From assembly GCF_036320965.1 (NCBI RefSeq), contig NC_092289.1, positions 18,549,278 through 18,613,277 on the forward strand: a stretch of DNA of 64,000 nucleotides, read 5' to 3'. The position numbers were made by a program, and so were the translations under genes. The notes beneath the pieces were generated by a model. The model was not told the origin of the DNA. It saw only the letters and a list, made by a program, of their open reading frames with translations, and did not search any database. The stretch comes from Panulirus ornatus (taxonomy: Eukaryota > Arthropoda > Malacostraca > Decapoda > Palinuridae). Below, in pieces: positions 1 to 14,507 of the stretch (position 1 is its first letter; every line of letters starts with the position of its first letter).

Positions 1-1560
1 GAAATTACAAGCAAAACATTTTTCGAACAAAAAATACACGCAACAGACTGAACATCATCTCCTTTAATAAAGCTAAGCAAGATTGGATATCTACACGAGA
101 AAATTTAGTCGTCTCAGTTACGTGCTTGTAAGTTAAAGAGGCCGAAGAAGCAGCAATGGCACTGGGTTGCCTCAGTTCCTCCCTTAGTTAGGAACAGCCT
201 TGCAAGGTATCAGATGAACCGAATCGAACCCTGCATCTTCTTACTTATTTCACAACGATACCACGACCTTCATCCTTCCTTCTTTCCTTATTTTCCTACC
301 CCTCTTCTTTCCTGCCTTCTCTCACTACGTCTATAAGGTTTTTGCTCCAAATCAAACAGGAAACAGCCTAGTGTTGAAGGTGACCAAATGAAAGCTTAAA
401 TACTCACCGTAATGTGCGCAGTCATACACAAGTTGGCTTGACAGAAGCTGGGTGTCTTGACTTATAGGCTTGCTTCGGCGTTGTGAATTTTGGGCAACCT
501 TAAGTTAAAACCAAGCTCAATCACACCTGGGTCTAGCGTGCCTTCAGACGCTTTATATGTTATCATTCAGCTGGTTTCCCATCAGCTGAACGATACTGTT
601 GACGAATAAAACAGCTGTTACAAAACTAACATGGCTATAGGTAAAACATAACATATGATTTAACATATATCAGTCAGTCAAATTTAACATTCGATGGGCA
701 AATCTACCTTCCGCAATATAAACAAACACTTCCCACTACAGCATTCTGTACTTAAATGACCAGCTAATCTACAAAAAAGTAAATACTCACCTCAATCACC
801 CTTACCTTAACTAGGCCAATTACCTTGTCCATCCCTCATAATCATCTCGCCCAATTTAACATATATAATCATATACAACCTTCTAGAATAATTCGTCTAC
901 CTCAACTATTTCAGAGTCATCTTCATGCACAGCCTCCCGAACAAAATCCTCAATACAGTGATGAAATCAAGTAATCCAATTCACTTACCCTGCAAAAAAA
1001 TAGAGCAGTCATATTTAACTACATGCTGACATATCGTCGAGCAAATAATCATAAAATACCAATGGAATATATATAATTTGTGGGTTAGTTTTGCAATGAA
1101 ACCTAAGGACCTGATAACCTTCAGCATCATCAGGTGAAATCATATTTCTATTTCAAAACGTCAACAGAAGCTCTAACAGGATATATAGCTCAGTGTACAT
1201 AAGCCAAAGCGTTAACAGAAGCTCCAACAGGATTTGTAGTCTAGTTCACACAAACCATCTCGTCAACAGAGGGTCCCTTGATGACCCCAAGCCTAGCTAA
1301 ATGGAATGGAAATATTCTGTACTCTGCTGGCCTTGTTACTATTCAGAACGGGAAATTACAAGCAAACCATTTTCCGAACAAAAATACACGCAACAGACTG
1401 AATATCACCTCATTTAATAAAGCTAAGCAAGATTGGATATCTACACGAGGAAATTTAGACGTCTCAGTTACGTGCTTGTAAGTTAAAGGGGCCGAAGAAG
1501 CAGCAATGGCACTGGGTTGCCTCAGTTCCTCCCTTAGTTAGGAACAGCCTTGCAAGGTAT

Positions 1561-1618
1561 CAGATGAACCGAATCGAACCCTGCATCTTCTTACTTATTT
1601 CACAACGATACCACGACC
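1561..1618 (-). other. tRNA-promoter-like segment inside each satellite monomer
   Basis: On the minus strand the monomer reads GGTATCGTTG, then about 25 nt, then GGTTCGATTC, resembling the A and B boxes of a polymerase III internal promoter (the A box has one mismatch). It recurs in every monomer; this entry is one example. It may mark an old tRNA-derived SINE captured in the monomer, or be chance. No tRNA cloverleaf was found. Confidence 0.25.
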
Positions 1619-4600
1619 TTCATCCTTCCTTCTTTCCTTATTTTCCTACCCCTCTTCTTTCCCTCCTTCTCTCACTACGTCTATAAGGTTTTTGCTCCAA
1701 AGCAAACAGGAAACAGCCTAGTGTTGTAGGTGACCAAATGAAAGCTTAAATACTCACCGTAATGTGCGCAGTCATACACAAGTTGGCTTGACAGAAGCTG
1801 GGTGTCTTGATTCATATAGGCTTGCTTCGGCGTTGTGACTTTTGGGCAACCTTAAGTTAAAACCAAGGAAGCTCAATCACACCTGGGTCTAGCGTGCCTT
1901 CAGACGCTTTATATGTTATCATTCAGCTGGTTTCCCATCAGCTGAACGATACTGTTGACGAATAAAACAGCTGTTACAAAACTAACATGGCTATAGGTAA
2001 AACATAACATATGATTTAACATATATCAGTCAGTCAAATTTAACATTCGATGGGCAAATCTACCTTCCGCAATATAAACAAACACTTCCCACTACAGCAT
2101 TCTGTACTTAAATGACCAGCTAATCTACAAGAAAGTAAATACTCACCTCAATCACCCTTACCTTAACTAGGCCAATTACCTTGTCCATCCTTCATAATCA
2201 TCTCGCCCAATTTAACAAATATAATCATATACAACCTTCTAGAATAATTCGTCTACCTCAACTATTTCAGAGTCATCTTCATGCACAGCCTCCCGAACAA
2301 AATCCTCAATACAGTGATGAAACCAAGTAATCCAATTCACTTACCCTGCAAAAAAATAGAGCAAATAGTCATATTTAACTACATGCTGACATATCGTCGA
2401 GCAAATAATCATAAAATACCAATGGAATATATATAATTTGTGGGTTAGTTTTCCAATGAAACGTAAGGACCTGATAACCTTCAGCATCATCAGGTGAAAA
2501 GAAATCCTATTTCTATTTCAAAACGTCAACAGAAGCTCTAACAGGACATATAGCTCAGTGTACATAAGCCAAAGCGTTAACAGAAGCTCCAACAGGATTT
2601 GTAGTCTAGTTCACACAAACCAACTCGTCAACAGAGGGTCCCTTGATGACCCCAAGCCTAGCTGAATGGAATGGAAATATTCTGTACTCTGCTGGCCTTG
2701 TTACTATTCAGAACGGGAAATTACAAGCAAACCATTTTCCGAACAAAAATACACGCAACAGACTGAATATCATCTCATTTAATAAAGCTAAGCAAGATTG
2801 GATATCTACACGAGAAAATTTAATCGTCTCAGTTACGTGCTTGTAAGTTAAAGGGGCCGAAGAAGCAGCAATGGCACTGGGTTGCCTCAGTTCCTCCCTT
2901 AGTTAGGAACAGCCTTGCAAGGTATCACATGAACCGAATCGAACCCTGCATCTTCTTACTTATTTCACAACGATACCACGACCTTAATCCTTCCTTCTTT
3001 CCTTATTTTCCTACCCCTCTCCTTTCCCTCCTTCTCTCACTACGTCTATAAGGTTTTTGCTCCAAAGCAAACAGGAAACAGCCCAGTGTTATAGGTGACC
3101 AAATGAAAGCTTAAATACTCACCGTAATGTGCGCAGTCATACACAAGTTGGCTTGACAGAAGCTGGATGTCTTGATTCATATAGGCTTGCTTCGGCGTTG
3201 TGACTTTTGGGCAACCTTAAGTTAAAACCAAGGAAGCTCAATCACACCTGGGTCTAGCGTACCTTCAGACGCTTTATATGTTACCATTCAGCTGGTTTCC
3301 CATCAGCTGAACGATACTGTTGACGAATAAAACAGCTGTTACAAAACTAACATGGCTATAGGTAAAACATAACATATGATTTAACATATATCAGTCAGTC
3401 AAATTTAACATTCGATGGGCAAATCTACCTTCCGCAATATAAACAAACACTTCCCACTACAGCATTCTGTACTTAAATGACCAGCTAATCTACAAGAAAG
3501 TAAATACTCACCTCAATCACCCTTACCTTAACTAGGCCAATTACCTTCTCCATCCTTCATAATCATCTCGCCCAATTTAACAAATATAATCATATACAAC
3601 CTTCTAGAATAATTCGTCTACCTCAACTATTTCAGAGTCATCTTCATGCACAGCCTCCCGAACAAAATCCTCAATACAGTGATGAAACCAAGTAATCCAA
3701 TTCACTTACCCTGCAAAAAAATAGAGCAAATAGTCATATTTAACTACATGCTGACATATCGTCGAGCAAATAATCATAAAATACCAATGGAATATATATA
3801 ATTTGTGGGTTAGTTTTCCAATGAAACGTAAGGACCTGATAACCTTCAGCATCAACAGGTGAAATCACATTTCTATTTCAAAACGTCAACAGAAGCTCTA
3901 ACAGGACCTATAGCTCAGTGTACATAAGCCAAAGCGTTAACAGAAGCTCCAACAGGATTTGTAGGCTAGTTCACACAAACCAACTCGTCAAAAGAGGGTC
4001 CCTTGATGACCCCAAGCCTAGGTGAATAAAATGGAAATATTCTGTACTCTGCTGGCCTTGTTACTATTCAGAACGGGAAATTACAAGCAAAACATTTTCC
4101 GAATAAAAATACACGCAACAGACTGAATATCATCTCATTTAATAAAGCAAAGCAAGATTGGATATCTACACGAGAAAATTTAGTCGTCTCAGTTACGTGC
4201 TTGTAAGTTAAAGGGGCCGAAGAAGCAGCAATGGAACTGGGTTGCCTCAGTTCCTCCCTTAGTTAGGAACAGCCTTGCAAGGTATCACATGAACCGAATC
4301 GAACCCTGCATCTTCTTACTTATTTCACAACGATACCACGACCTTAATCCTTCCTTCTTTCCTTATTTTCCTACCCCTCTTCTTTCCCTCCTTCTCTCAC
4401 TACGTCTATAAGGTTTTTGCTCCAAAGCAAACAGGAAACAGCCCAGTGTTATAGGTGACCAAATGAAAGCTTAAATACTCACCGTAATGTGCGCAGTCAT
4501 ACACAAGTTGGCTTGACAGAAGCTGGATGTCTTGATTCATATAGGCTTGCTTCGGCGTTGTGACTTTTGGGCAACCTTAAGTTAAAACCAAGGAAGCTCA

Positions 4601-6359
4601 ATCACACCTGGGTCTAGCGTGCCTTCAGACGCTTTATATGTTATCATTCAGCTGGTTTCCCATCAGCTGAACGATACTGTTGACGAATAAAACAGCTGTT
4701 ACAAAACTAACATGGCTATAGGTAAAACATAACATATGATTTAACATATATCAGTCAGTCAAATTTAACATTCGATGGGCAAATCTACCTTCCGCAATAT
4801 AAACAAACACTTCCCACTACAGCATTCTGTACTTAAATGACCAGCTAATCTACAAGAAAGTAAATACTCACCTCAATCACCCTTACCTTAACTAGGCCAA
4901 TTACCTTGTCCATCCTTCATAATCATCTCGCCCAATTTAACAAATATAATCATATACAACCTTCTAGAATAATTCGTCTACCTCAACTATTTCAGAGTCA
5001 TCTTCATGCACAGCCTCCCGAACAAAATCCTCAATACAGTGATGAAATCAAGTAATCCAATTCACTTACCCTGCAAAAAAATAGAGCAAATAGTCATATT
5101 TAACTACATGCTGACATATCGTCGAGCAAATAATCATAAAATACCAATGGAATATATATAATTTGTGGGTTAGTTTTCCAATGAAACCTAAGGACCTGAT
5201 AACCTTCAGCATCAACAGGTGAAATCACATTTCTATTTCAAAACGTCAACAGAAGCTCTAACAGGACCTATAGCTTAGTGTACATAAGCCAAAGCGTTAA
5301 CAGAAGCTCCAACAGGATTTGTAGGCTAGTTCACACAAACCAACTCGTCAACAGAGGGTCCGATGATGACCCCAAGCCTACCTGAATAAAATGGAAATAT
5401 TCTGTATTCTGATGGCCTTGTTACTATTCAGAACGGGAAATTACAAGCAAACCATTATTCGAACAAAAATACACGCAACAGACTGAACATCACCTCCATT
5501 AATAAAGCTAAGCAAGATTGGATATCTACACGAGAAAATTTAGTCGTCTCAGTTACGTGCTTGTAAGTTAAAGAGGCCGAAGAAGCAGCAATGGCACTGG
5601 GTTGCCTCAGTTCCTCCCTTAGTTAGGAACAGCCTTGCAAGGTATCAGATGAACCGAATCGAACCCTGCATCTTCTTACTTATTTCACAACGATACCACG
5701 ACCTTCATCCTTCCTTCTTTCCTTATTTTCTTACCCCTCTTCTTTCCTGCCTTCTCTCACTACGTCTATAAGGTTTTTGCTCCAAAGCAAACAGGAAACA
5801 GCCCAGTGTTATAGGTGACCAAATGAAAGCTTAAATACTCACCGCAATGTGCTCAGTCATACACAAGTTGGCTTGACAGAAGCTGGATCTTGATTCATAT
5901 AGGCTTGCTTCGGCGTTGTGACTTTTGGGCAACCTTAAGTTAAAACCAAGCTCAATCACACCTGGGTCTAGCGTGCCTTCAAACGCTTTATATGTTATCA
6001 TTCAGCTGGTTTCCCATCAGCTGAACGATACTGTTGACGAATAAAACAGCTGTTACAAAACTAACATGGCTATAGGTAAAACACAACATATGATTTAACA
6101 TATATCAGTCAGTCAAATTTAACATTCGATGGGCAAATCTACCTTCCGCAATATAAACAAACACTTCCCACTACAGCATTCTGTACTTAAATGACCAGCT
6201 AATCTACAAGAAAGTAAATACTCACCTCAATCACCCTTACCTTAACTAGGCCAATTACCTTCTCCATCCTTCATAATCATCTCGCCCAATTTAACAAATA
6301 AAATCATATACAACCTTCTAGAATAATTCGTCTACCTCAACTATTTCAGAGTCATCTTC

Positions 6360-6380
6360 ATGCACAGCAAATAATCATAA
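6360..6380. other. Deletion breakpoint in one satellite monomer
   Basis: Here CATGCACAGC joins directly to AAATAATCATAAAAT, skipping about 117 bp present in the other monomers. The joined sequences share a short AGC-type microhomology, which suggests slippage or end joining. It explains the single 1243-bp period. Confidence 0.8.
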
Positions 6381-9300
6381 AATACCAATGGAATATATAT
6401 ATAATTTGTGGGTTAGTTTTCCAATGAAACCTAAGGACCTGATAACCTTCAGCATCATCAGGTGAAATCACATTTCTATTTCAAAACGTCAACAGAAGCT
6501 CTAACAGGACCTATAGCTCAGTGTACATAAGCCAAAGCGTTAACAGAAGCTCCAACAGGATTTGTAGGCTAGTTCACACAAACCAACTCTTCAACAGAGG
6601 GTCCAATGATGACCCCAAGCCTAGCTGAATAAAAGGGAAATATTCTGTACTCTGCTGGCCTTGTTACTATTCAGAACGGGAAATTACAAGCAAAACATTT
6701 TTCGAACAAAAATACACGCAACAGACTGAACATTACCTCCATTAATAAAGCAAAGCAAGATTGGATATCTAAACGAGAAAATTTAGTCGTCTCAGTTACG
6801 TGCTTGTAAATTAAAGGGGCCGGAGAAGCAGAAATGGCAATGGGTTGCCTCAGTTCCTCCCTTAGTTAGGAACAGCCTTGCAAGGTATCAGATGAACCGA
6901 ATCGAACCCTGCATCTCCTTACTTATTTCACAACGATACCACGACCTTCATCCTTCCTTCTTTCCTTATTTTCCTACCCCTCTTCTTTCCCTCCTTCTCT
7001 CACTACGTCTATAAGGTTTTTGCTCCAAAGCAAACAGGAAACAGCCCAGTGTTATAGGTGACCAAATGAAAGCTTAAATACTCACCGTAATGTGCTCAGT
7101 CATACACAAGTTGGCTTGACAGAAGGAGGGTGTCTTGATTCATATAGGCTTGCTTCGGCGTTGTGACTTTTGGGATAACTTAAGTTAAAACCAAGGAAGC
7201 TCAATCACACCTGGGTCTAGCGTGCCTTCAGACGCTTTATATGTTATCATTCAGCTGGTTTCCCATCAGCTGAACGATACTGTTGACGAATAAAACAGCT
7301 GTTACAAAACTAACATGGCTATAGGTAAAACATAACATATGATTTAACATATATCAGTCAGTCAAATTTAACATTCGATGGGCAAATCTACCTTCCGCAA
7401 TATAAACAAACACTTCCCACTACAGCATTCTGTACTTAAATGACCAGCTAATCTACAAGAAAGTAAATACTCACCTCAATCACCCTTACCTTAACTAGGC
7501 CAATTACCTTGTCCATCCTTCATAATCATCTCGCCCAATTTAACAAATAAAATTATATACAACCTTCTAGAATAATTCGTCTACCTCAACTATTTCAGAG
7601 TCATCTTCATGCACAGCCTCCCGAACAAAATCCTCAATACAGTGATGAAATCAAGTAATCCAATTCACTTACCCTGCAAAAAAATAGAGCAAATAGTCAT
7701 ATTTAACTACATGCTGACATATCGTCGAGCAAATAATCATAAAATACCAATGGAATATATATAATTTGTGGGTTAGTTTTCCAATGAAACCTAAGGACCT
7801 GATAACCTTCAGCATCATCAGGTGAAATCACATTTCTATTTCAAAACGTCAACAGAAGCTCTAACAGGACCTATAGCTTAGTGTACATAAGCCAAAGCGT
7901 TAACAGAAGCTCCAACAGGATTTGTAGGCTAGTTCACACAAACCAACTCTTCAACAGAGGGTCCAATGATGACCCCAAGCCTAGCTGAATAAAAGGGAAA
8001 TATTCTGTACTCTGCTGGCCTTGTTACTATTCAGAACGGGAAATTACAAGCAAAACATTTTTCGAACAAAAATACACGCAACAGACTGAACATCATCTCC
8101 ATTAATAAAGCAAAGCAAGATTGGATATCTACACGAGAAAATTTAGTCGTCTCAGTTACGTGCTTGTAAATTAAAGGGGCCGGAGAAGCAGCAATGGCAC
8201 TGGGTTGCCTCAGTTCCTCCCTTAGTTAGGAACAGCCTTGCAAGGTATCAGATGAACCGAATCGAACCCTGCCTCTTCTTACTTATTTCACAACGATACC
8301 ACGACCTTCATCCTTCCTTCTTTCCTTATTTTCCTACCCCTCTTCTTTCCTGCCTTCTCTCACTACGTCTATAAGGTTTTTGCTCCAAATCAAACAGGAA
8401 AAAGCCTAGTGTTGTAGGTGACCAAATGAAAGCTTAAATACTCACCGTAATGTGCGCAGTCATACACAAGTTGGCTTGACGGAAGCTGGATCTTGATTCA
8501 TATAGGCTTGCTTCGGCGTTGTGACTTTTGGGCAACCTTAAGTTAAAACCAAGCTCAATCACACCTGGGTCTAGCGTGCCTTCAAACGCTTTATATGTTA
8601 TCATTCAGCTGGTTTCCCATCAGCTGAACGATACTGTTGACGAATAAAACAGCTGTTACAAAACTAACATGGCTATAGGTAAAACATAACATATGATTTA
8701 ACATATATCAGTCAGTCAAATTTAACATTCGATGGGCAAATCTACCTTCCGCAATATAAACAAACACTTCCCACTACAGCATTCTGTACTTAAATGACCA
8801 GCTAATCTACAAGAAAGTAAATACTCACCTCAATCACCCTTACCTTAACTAGGCCAATTACCTTGTCCATCCTTCATAATCATCTCGCCCAATTTAACAA
8901 ATAAAATCATATACAACCTTCTAAAATAATTCGTCTACCTCAACTATTTCAGAGTCATCTTCATGCACAGCCTCCCGAACAAAATCCTCAATACAGTGAT
9001 GAAATCAAGTAATCCAATTCACTTACCCTGCAAAAAAATAGAGCAAATAGTCATATTTAACTACATGCTGACATATCGTCGAGCAAATAATCATAAAATA
9101 CCAATGGAATATATATAATTTGTGGGTTAGTTTTCCAATGAAACGTAAGGACCTGATAACCTTCAGCATCATCAGGTGAAAAGAAATCCTATTTTTATTT
9201 CAAAAAGTCAACAGAAGCTCTAACACGACCTATAGCTTAGTGTACATAAGCCAAAGCGTTAACAGAAGCTCCAACAGGATTTGTAGTCTAGTTCACACAA

Positions 9301-11813
9301 ACCAACTCGTCAAGAGAGGGTCCAATGATGACCCCAAGCCTAGCTGAATAAAAGGGAAATATTCTGTACTCTGCTGGCCTTGTTACCATTCAGAACGGGA
9401 AATTACAAGCAAACCATTTTCCGAATAAAAATACACGCAACAGACTGAACGTTACCTCCATTAATAAAGCAAAGCAAGATTGGATATGTACACGAGGAAA
9501 TTTAGACGTCTAAGTTACGTGCTTGTAAGTTAAAGAGGCCGAAGAAGCAGCAATGGAACTGGGTTGCCTCAGTTCCTCCCTTAGTTAGGAAAAGCCTTGC
9601 AAGGTATCAGATGAACCGAATCGAACCTTGCCTCTTCTTACTTATTTCACAACGATACCACGACCTTCATCCTTCCTTCTTTCCTTATTTTCCTACCCCT
9701 CTTCTTTCCTGCCTTCTCTCACTACGTCTATAAGGTTTTTGCTCCAAATCAAACAGGAAAAAGCCTAGTGTTGTAGGTGACCAAATGAAAGCTTAAATAC
9801 TCACCGTAATGTGCGCAGTCATACACAAGTTGGCTTGACAGAAGCTGGGTGTCTTGATTTATATAGGCTTGCTTCGGCGTTGTGACTTTTGGGCAACCTT
9901 AAGTTAAAACCAAGGAAGCTCAATCACACCTGGGTCTAGCGTGCCTTCAGACGCTTTATATGTTACCATTCAGCTGGTTTCCCATCAGCTGAACGATACT
10001 GTTGACGAATAAAACAGCTGTTACAAAACTAACATGGCTATAGGTAAAACATAACATATGATTTAACATATATCAGTCAGTCAAATTTAACATTCGATGG
10101 GCAAATCTACCTTCCGCAATATAAACAAACACTTCCCACTACAGCATTCTGTACTTAAATGACCAGCTAATCTACAAGAAAGTAAATACTCACCTCAATC
10201 ACCCTTACCTTAACTAGGCCAATTACCTTGTCCATCCTTCATAATCATCTCGCCCAATTTAACAAATAAAATCATATACAACCTTCTAGAATAATTCGTC
10301 TACCTCAACTATTTCAGAGTCATCTTCATGCACAGCCTCCCGAACAAAATCCTCAATACAGTGATGAAATCAAGTAATCCAATTCACTTACCCTGCAAAA
10401 AAAATAGAGCAAATAGTCATATTTAACTACATGCTGACATATCGTCGAGCAAATAATCATAAAATACCAATGGAATATATATAATTTGTGGGTTAGTTTT
10501 CCAATGAAACCTAAGGACCTGATAACCTTCAGCATCATCAGATGAAATCACATTTCTATTTCAAAACGTCAACAGAAGCTCTAACAGGACCTATAGCTTA
10601 GTGTACATAAGCCAAAGCGTTAACAGAAGCTCCAACAGGATATGTAGGCTAGTTCATACAAACCAACTCGTCAACAGAGGGTCCAATGATGACCCCAAGC
10701 CTAGCTGAATAAAATGGAAATATTCTGTACTCTGCTGGCCTTGTTACTATTCAGAACGGGAAATTACAAGCAAAACATTTTTATAAAAAAAAATACACGC
10801 AATAGACTGAACATCATCTCCTTTAATAAAGCTAAGCAAGATTGGATATGTACACGAGAAAATTTAATCGTCTCATTTACGTGCTTGTAAGTTAAAGAGG
10901 CCGAAGAAGCAGCAATGGAACTGGGTTGCCTCAGTTCCTCCCTTAGTTAGGGACAGCCTTGCAAGGTATCAGATGAACCGAATCGAACCCTGCATCTTCT
11001 TACTTATTTCAAAACGGTACCATGAACTTAATCCTTCCTTCTTTCCTTATTTTCCTACCCCTCTTCTTTCCTGCCTTCTCTCACTACGTCTATAAGGTTT
11101 TTGCTCCAAAGCAAACAGGAAACAGCCTAGTGTGGTAGGTGACCAAATGAAAGCTTAAATACTCACCGAAATGTGCGCAGTCATACACAAGTTGGCTTGA
11201 CAGAAGCTGGATGTCTTGATTCATATAGGCTTGCTTCGTCGTTGTGACTTTTGGGCAACCTTAAGTTAAAACCAAGGAAGCTCAATCACACCTGGGTCTA
11301 GCGTGCCTTCAGTCGCTTTGTATGTTATCATTCAGCTGGTTTCCCATCAGCTGAACGATGCTGTTGACGAATAGAACAGCTGTTACAAAACTAAAATGGC
11401 TATAGGTAAAATAAGATATACGATTTAACATATATCAGTCAGTCAAATCTAACATTCGATGGAAAAATCTACCTTCTGCAATATAAACATCTACCTTCTG
11501 CAATATAAACAAACACTTTCCACTACAGCATTCTGTACTTAAATGACCAGCTAATCTACAAGAAAGTAAATACTCACTTCAATCACCCTTACCTTAACTA
11601 GGCCAATTACCTTGTCCATCCTTCATAATCATCTCGTCTAATCTAACTAATTTAATCATACGACCTTCTAGAATAATTCGTCTACCTCAACTATTTCAGA
11701 GTCATCTTCCTGCAGAACCTCCCGAAACAAAATGCAACTTAATACAGTGATGAAATCAGTTTACTTACTCTGCAAAAAATACAGCAACTAGTCATATTCA
11801 ACTACATGAAGAC

Positions 11814-11824
11814 ACATCGAATAA
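11814..11824. repeat. Target site duplication, left copy (LINE copy A)
   Basis: ACATCGAATAA at 11814-11824 is repeated at 14497-14507, exactly bounding the LINE insertion. Outside both copies the sequence is satellite. The duplication is what target-primed reverse transcription leaves. Confidence 0.75.
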
Positions 11825-14496
11825 TATTTCTTTCATTTCTATTTTGGTTTGTCGCTGTCTCCCGCGTTAGCGAGGTAGCGCAAGCAAAGAGACGAAAGAA
11901 TGGCCCAACCCACCCACATACACATCTATATACATACACGTCCATACACGTAAATATACATACCTATACATCTCAATGTATACATATATATACACACACA
12001 GACATATACATATATACACATGTACATAATTCATACTGTCTGCCTTTATTTATTCCCATCGCCACCTCGCCACACATGGAATAACAACCCCCTCCCCCTC
12101 ATGTGTGCGAAGTAGCGCTAGGAAAAGACAACTAAGGCCTCATTCGTTCACACTCAGTCTCTAGCTGTCATGTAATAATGCACCGAAACCATAGCTCCCT
12201 TTCCACATCCAGGCCCCACAGAACTTTCCATGGTTTACCCCAGACGCTTCACATGCCCTGGTTCGATCCATTGACAGCACGTCGACCACGGTGTACAACA
12301 TCGTTCCAATTCACTCTATTCCTTGCACGCCTTTCATCCTCCTGCATGTTAAGGCCCCGATCACTCCAAATCTTTTTCACTCCATCTTTCCACCTCCAAT
12401 TTGGTCTCCCACTTCTCCTCGTTCCCTCCACCTCCGACACATATATCCTCTTGGTCAATCTTTCCTCACTCATTCTCTCCATGTGACCAAACCACTTCAA
12501 AACACCCTCCTCTGCTCTCTCAACCACACTCTTTTTATTTCCACACATCTCTCTTACCCTTACATTACTTACTCGATCAAACCACCTCACACCACATATT
12601 GTCCTCGAACATCTCATTTCCAGCGCATCCACCCTCCTTGAGCATAGCTCTATCCATAGCCCACGCCTCGCAACCATACAACATTGCTGGAACCACTATT
12701 CCTTCAAACATACTCATTTTTGCTTTCGGAGATAATGTTCTCGACTTCCACACATTCTTCAAGGCTTCCAGAATTTTCGGCCCCTCCCCCACCCTATGAT
12801 TCACTTCCGCTTCCATGGTTCCATCCGCTGCCAGATCCACTCCCAGATATCTAAAACACTTTACTTCCTCCAGTTTTTCTCCATTCAAACTTACCTCCCA
12901 GTTGACTTCACCCTCAACCCGACTGTACCTAATAACCTTGCTCTTATTCAAATTTACTCTCAACTTTCTTCTTTCACACACTTTACCAAACTCAGTCACC
13001 AGCTTCTGCAGTTTCTCACATGAATCAGCCACCAGCGATGTATCATCAGCGAACAACAACTGACTCACTTCCCAAGCTCTCTCATCCACAACAGACTGCA
13101 TACTCGCCCCTCTTTCCAAAACTCTTGCATTCACCTCCCTAACAACCACATCCATAAACAAATTAAACAACCATGGAGACATCACACACCCCTGCCGCAA
13201 ACCTACATTCACTGAGAACCAATCACTTTCCTCTCTTCCTACACGTACACATGCCTTACATCCTCGATAAAAACTTTTCAATGCTTCTAACAACTTGCCT
13301 CCCACACCATATATTCTTAATACCTTCCACAGAGCAACTCTATCAACTCTATCATATGCCTTTTCCAGATCCATAAATGCTACATACAAATCCATTTGCT
13401 TTTCTAAATATTTCTCATATACCTTTTCCAAAGCAAACATCTGATCCACACATCCTCTACCACTTCTGAAACCACACTGTTCTTCCCCAATCTGATGCCA
13501 TGTACATGTCTTCACCCTCTCAATCAATACCCTCCCATATAATTTACCAGGAATACTCAACAAACTTATACCTCTGTAATTTGATCACTCACTCACTCAC
13601 TATGCAAGCATTCCGCCAATCCTCAGGCACCTCACCATGAGTCATACATACATTAAATAACCTTACCAACCAGTCAACAATACAGTCACCCCCTTTTTTA
13701 ATAAATTCCACTACAATACCATCCAAACCTGCTGCCTTGCCGGCTTTCATCTTCCGCAAAGCTTTTACTACCTCTTCTCTGTTTACCAAATCATTATCCC
13801 TAACCCTCTCACTTTGCACACCACCTCGACCAAGACACCCTATATCTGCCACTCTATCATCAAACACATTCAACAAACCTTCAAAATACTCACTCCATCT
13901 CCTTCTCACATCACCACTACTTGTTATCACCTCCCCATTAGCCCCCTTCACTGAAGGTCCCATTTGTTCCCTTGTCTTACGCACTTTATTTACCTCCTTC
14001 CAAAACATCTTTTTATTCTCCCTAAAATTTAATGATACTCTCTCATCCCAACTCTCATTTGCCCTTTTTTTCACCTCTTGCACCTTTCTCTTGACCTCCT
14101 GCCTCTTTCTTTTATAAATCTCCCACTCATTTGCATTTTTTCCCTGCAAAAATCGTCCAAATGCCTCTCTCTTCTCTTTCACTAATAATCTTACTTCTTC
14201 ATCCCACCACTCACTACCCTTTCTAATCAACCCACCTCCCACGCTTCTCATGCCACAAGCATCTTTTGCGCAAGCCATCACTGCTTCTCTAAATACATCC
14301 CATTCCTCCCCCACTCCCCTTACCTCCTTTGTTCTCACCTTTTTCCATTCTGTACTCAGTCTCTCCTGGTACTTCCTCACACACGTCTCCTTCCCAAGCT
14401 CACTTACTCTCACCACTCTCTTCACCCCAATATTCTCTCTTCTTTTCAGAAAACCCCTAGAAATCTTCACCTTCGCCACGACAAGATAATGATCTG
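11825..14496 (-). mobile_element. RTE-like non-LTR retrotransposon copy A, 5'-truncated
   Basis: On the minus strand this copy runs from the last part of an APE-type endonuclease domain (MSDHYLVVAKVKI, near 14495) through a linker and a reverse transcriptase to a C-terminal tail and a 3' UTR (about 12240 down to 11825). Frames at 13589-14593, 12577-13563 and 12249-12677 are successive pieces of one ancestral ORF. RT motifs visible are FMDLEKAYDRV, GLRQGCVMSPWLFNLFMD and LLFADDTSLVADS (near 13050). About 30 nt is lost near 13585 and there is a frameshift near 12640, so it is dead. The 5' truncation and 11-bp target duplication mark an insertion into the satellite edge. RTE-like clade is inferred from the single ORF and endonuclease style; a related clade is possible. 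Confidence 0.9.
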
Positions 14497-14507
14497 ACAT
14501 CGAATAA
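14497..14507. repeat. Target site duplication, right copy (LINE copy A)
   Basis: Second copy of ACATCGAATAA. Satellite sequence resumes directly after it. Confidence 0.75.

Larger units (their letters stand above)
1..11813. repeat. Satellite array, ~1.36-kb monomer, about 8.5 copies
   Basis: The marker ATGACCCCAAGCCTA recurs at 1281, 2646, 4006, 5366, 6609, 7969, 9328 and 10689, giving periods of 1365, 1360, 1360, 1243, 1360, 1359 and 1361 bp. The window opens inside a monomer, so the array extends to the left. Monomers differ by scattered substitutions and small indels; the 1243-bp monomer has lost about 117 bp near 6370. Each monomer holds an internal imperfect duplication of about 62 bp (copies beginning CAACAGAAGCTC and TAACAGAAGCTCC). 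No coding function is seen: only two monomers keep a 67-codon frame and it is broken in the others. The rightmost monomer, at the array edge, is the most diverged. Confidence 0.95.

Noticed and set aside
1278..2846. 67-codon ORF in two satellite monomers
   Set aside because: The frame is broken in the remaining monomers and starts at a TTG or shared ATG without context, so it is not conserved as a gene.
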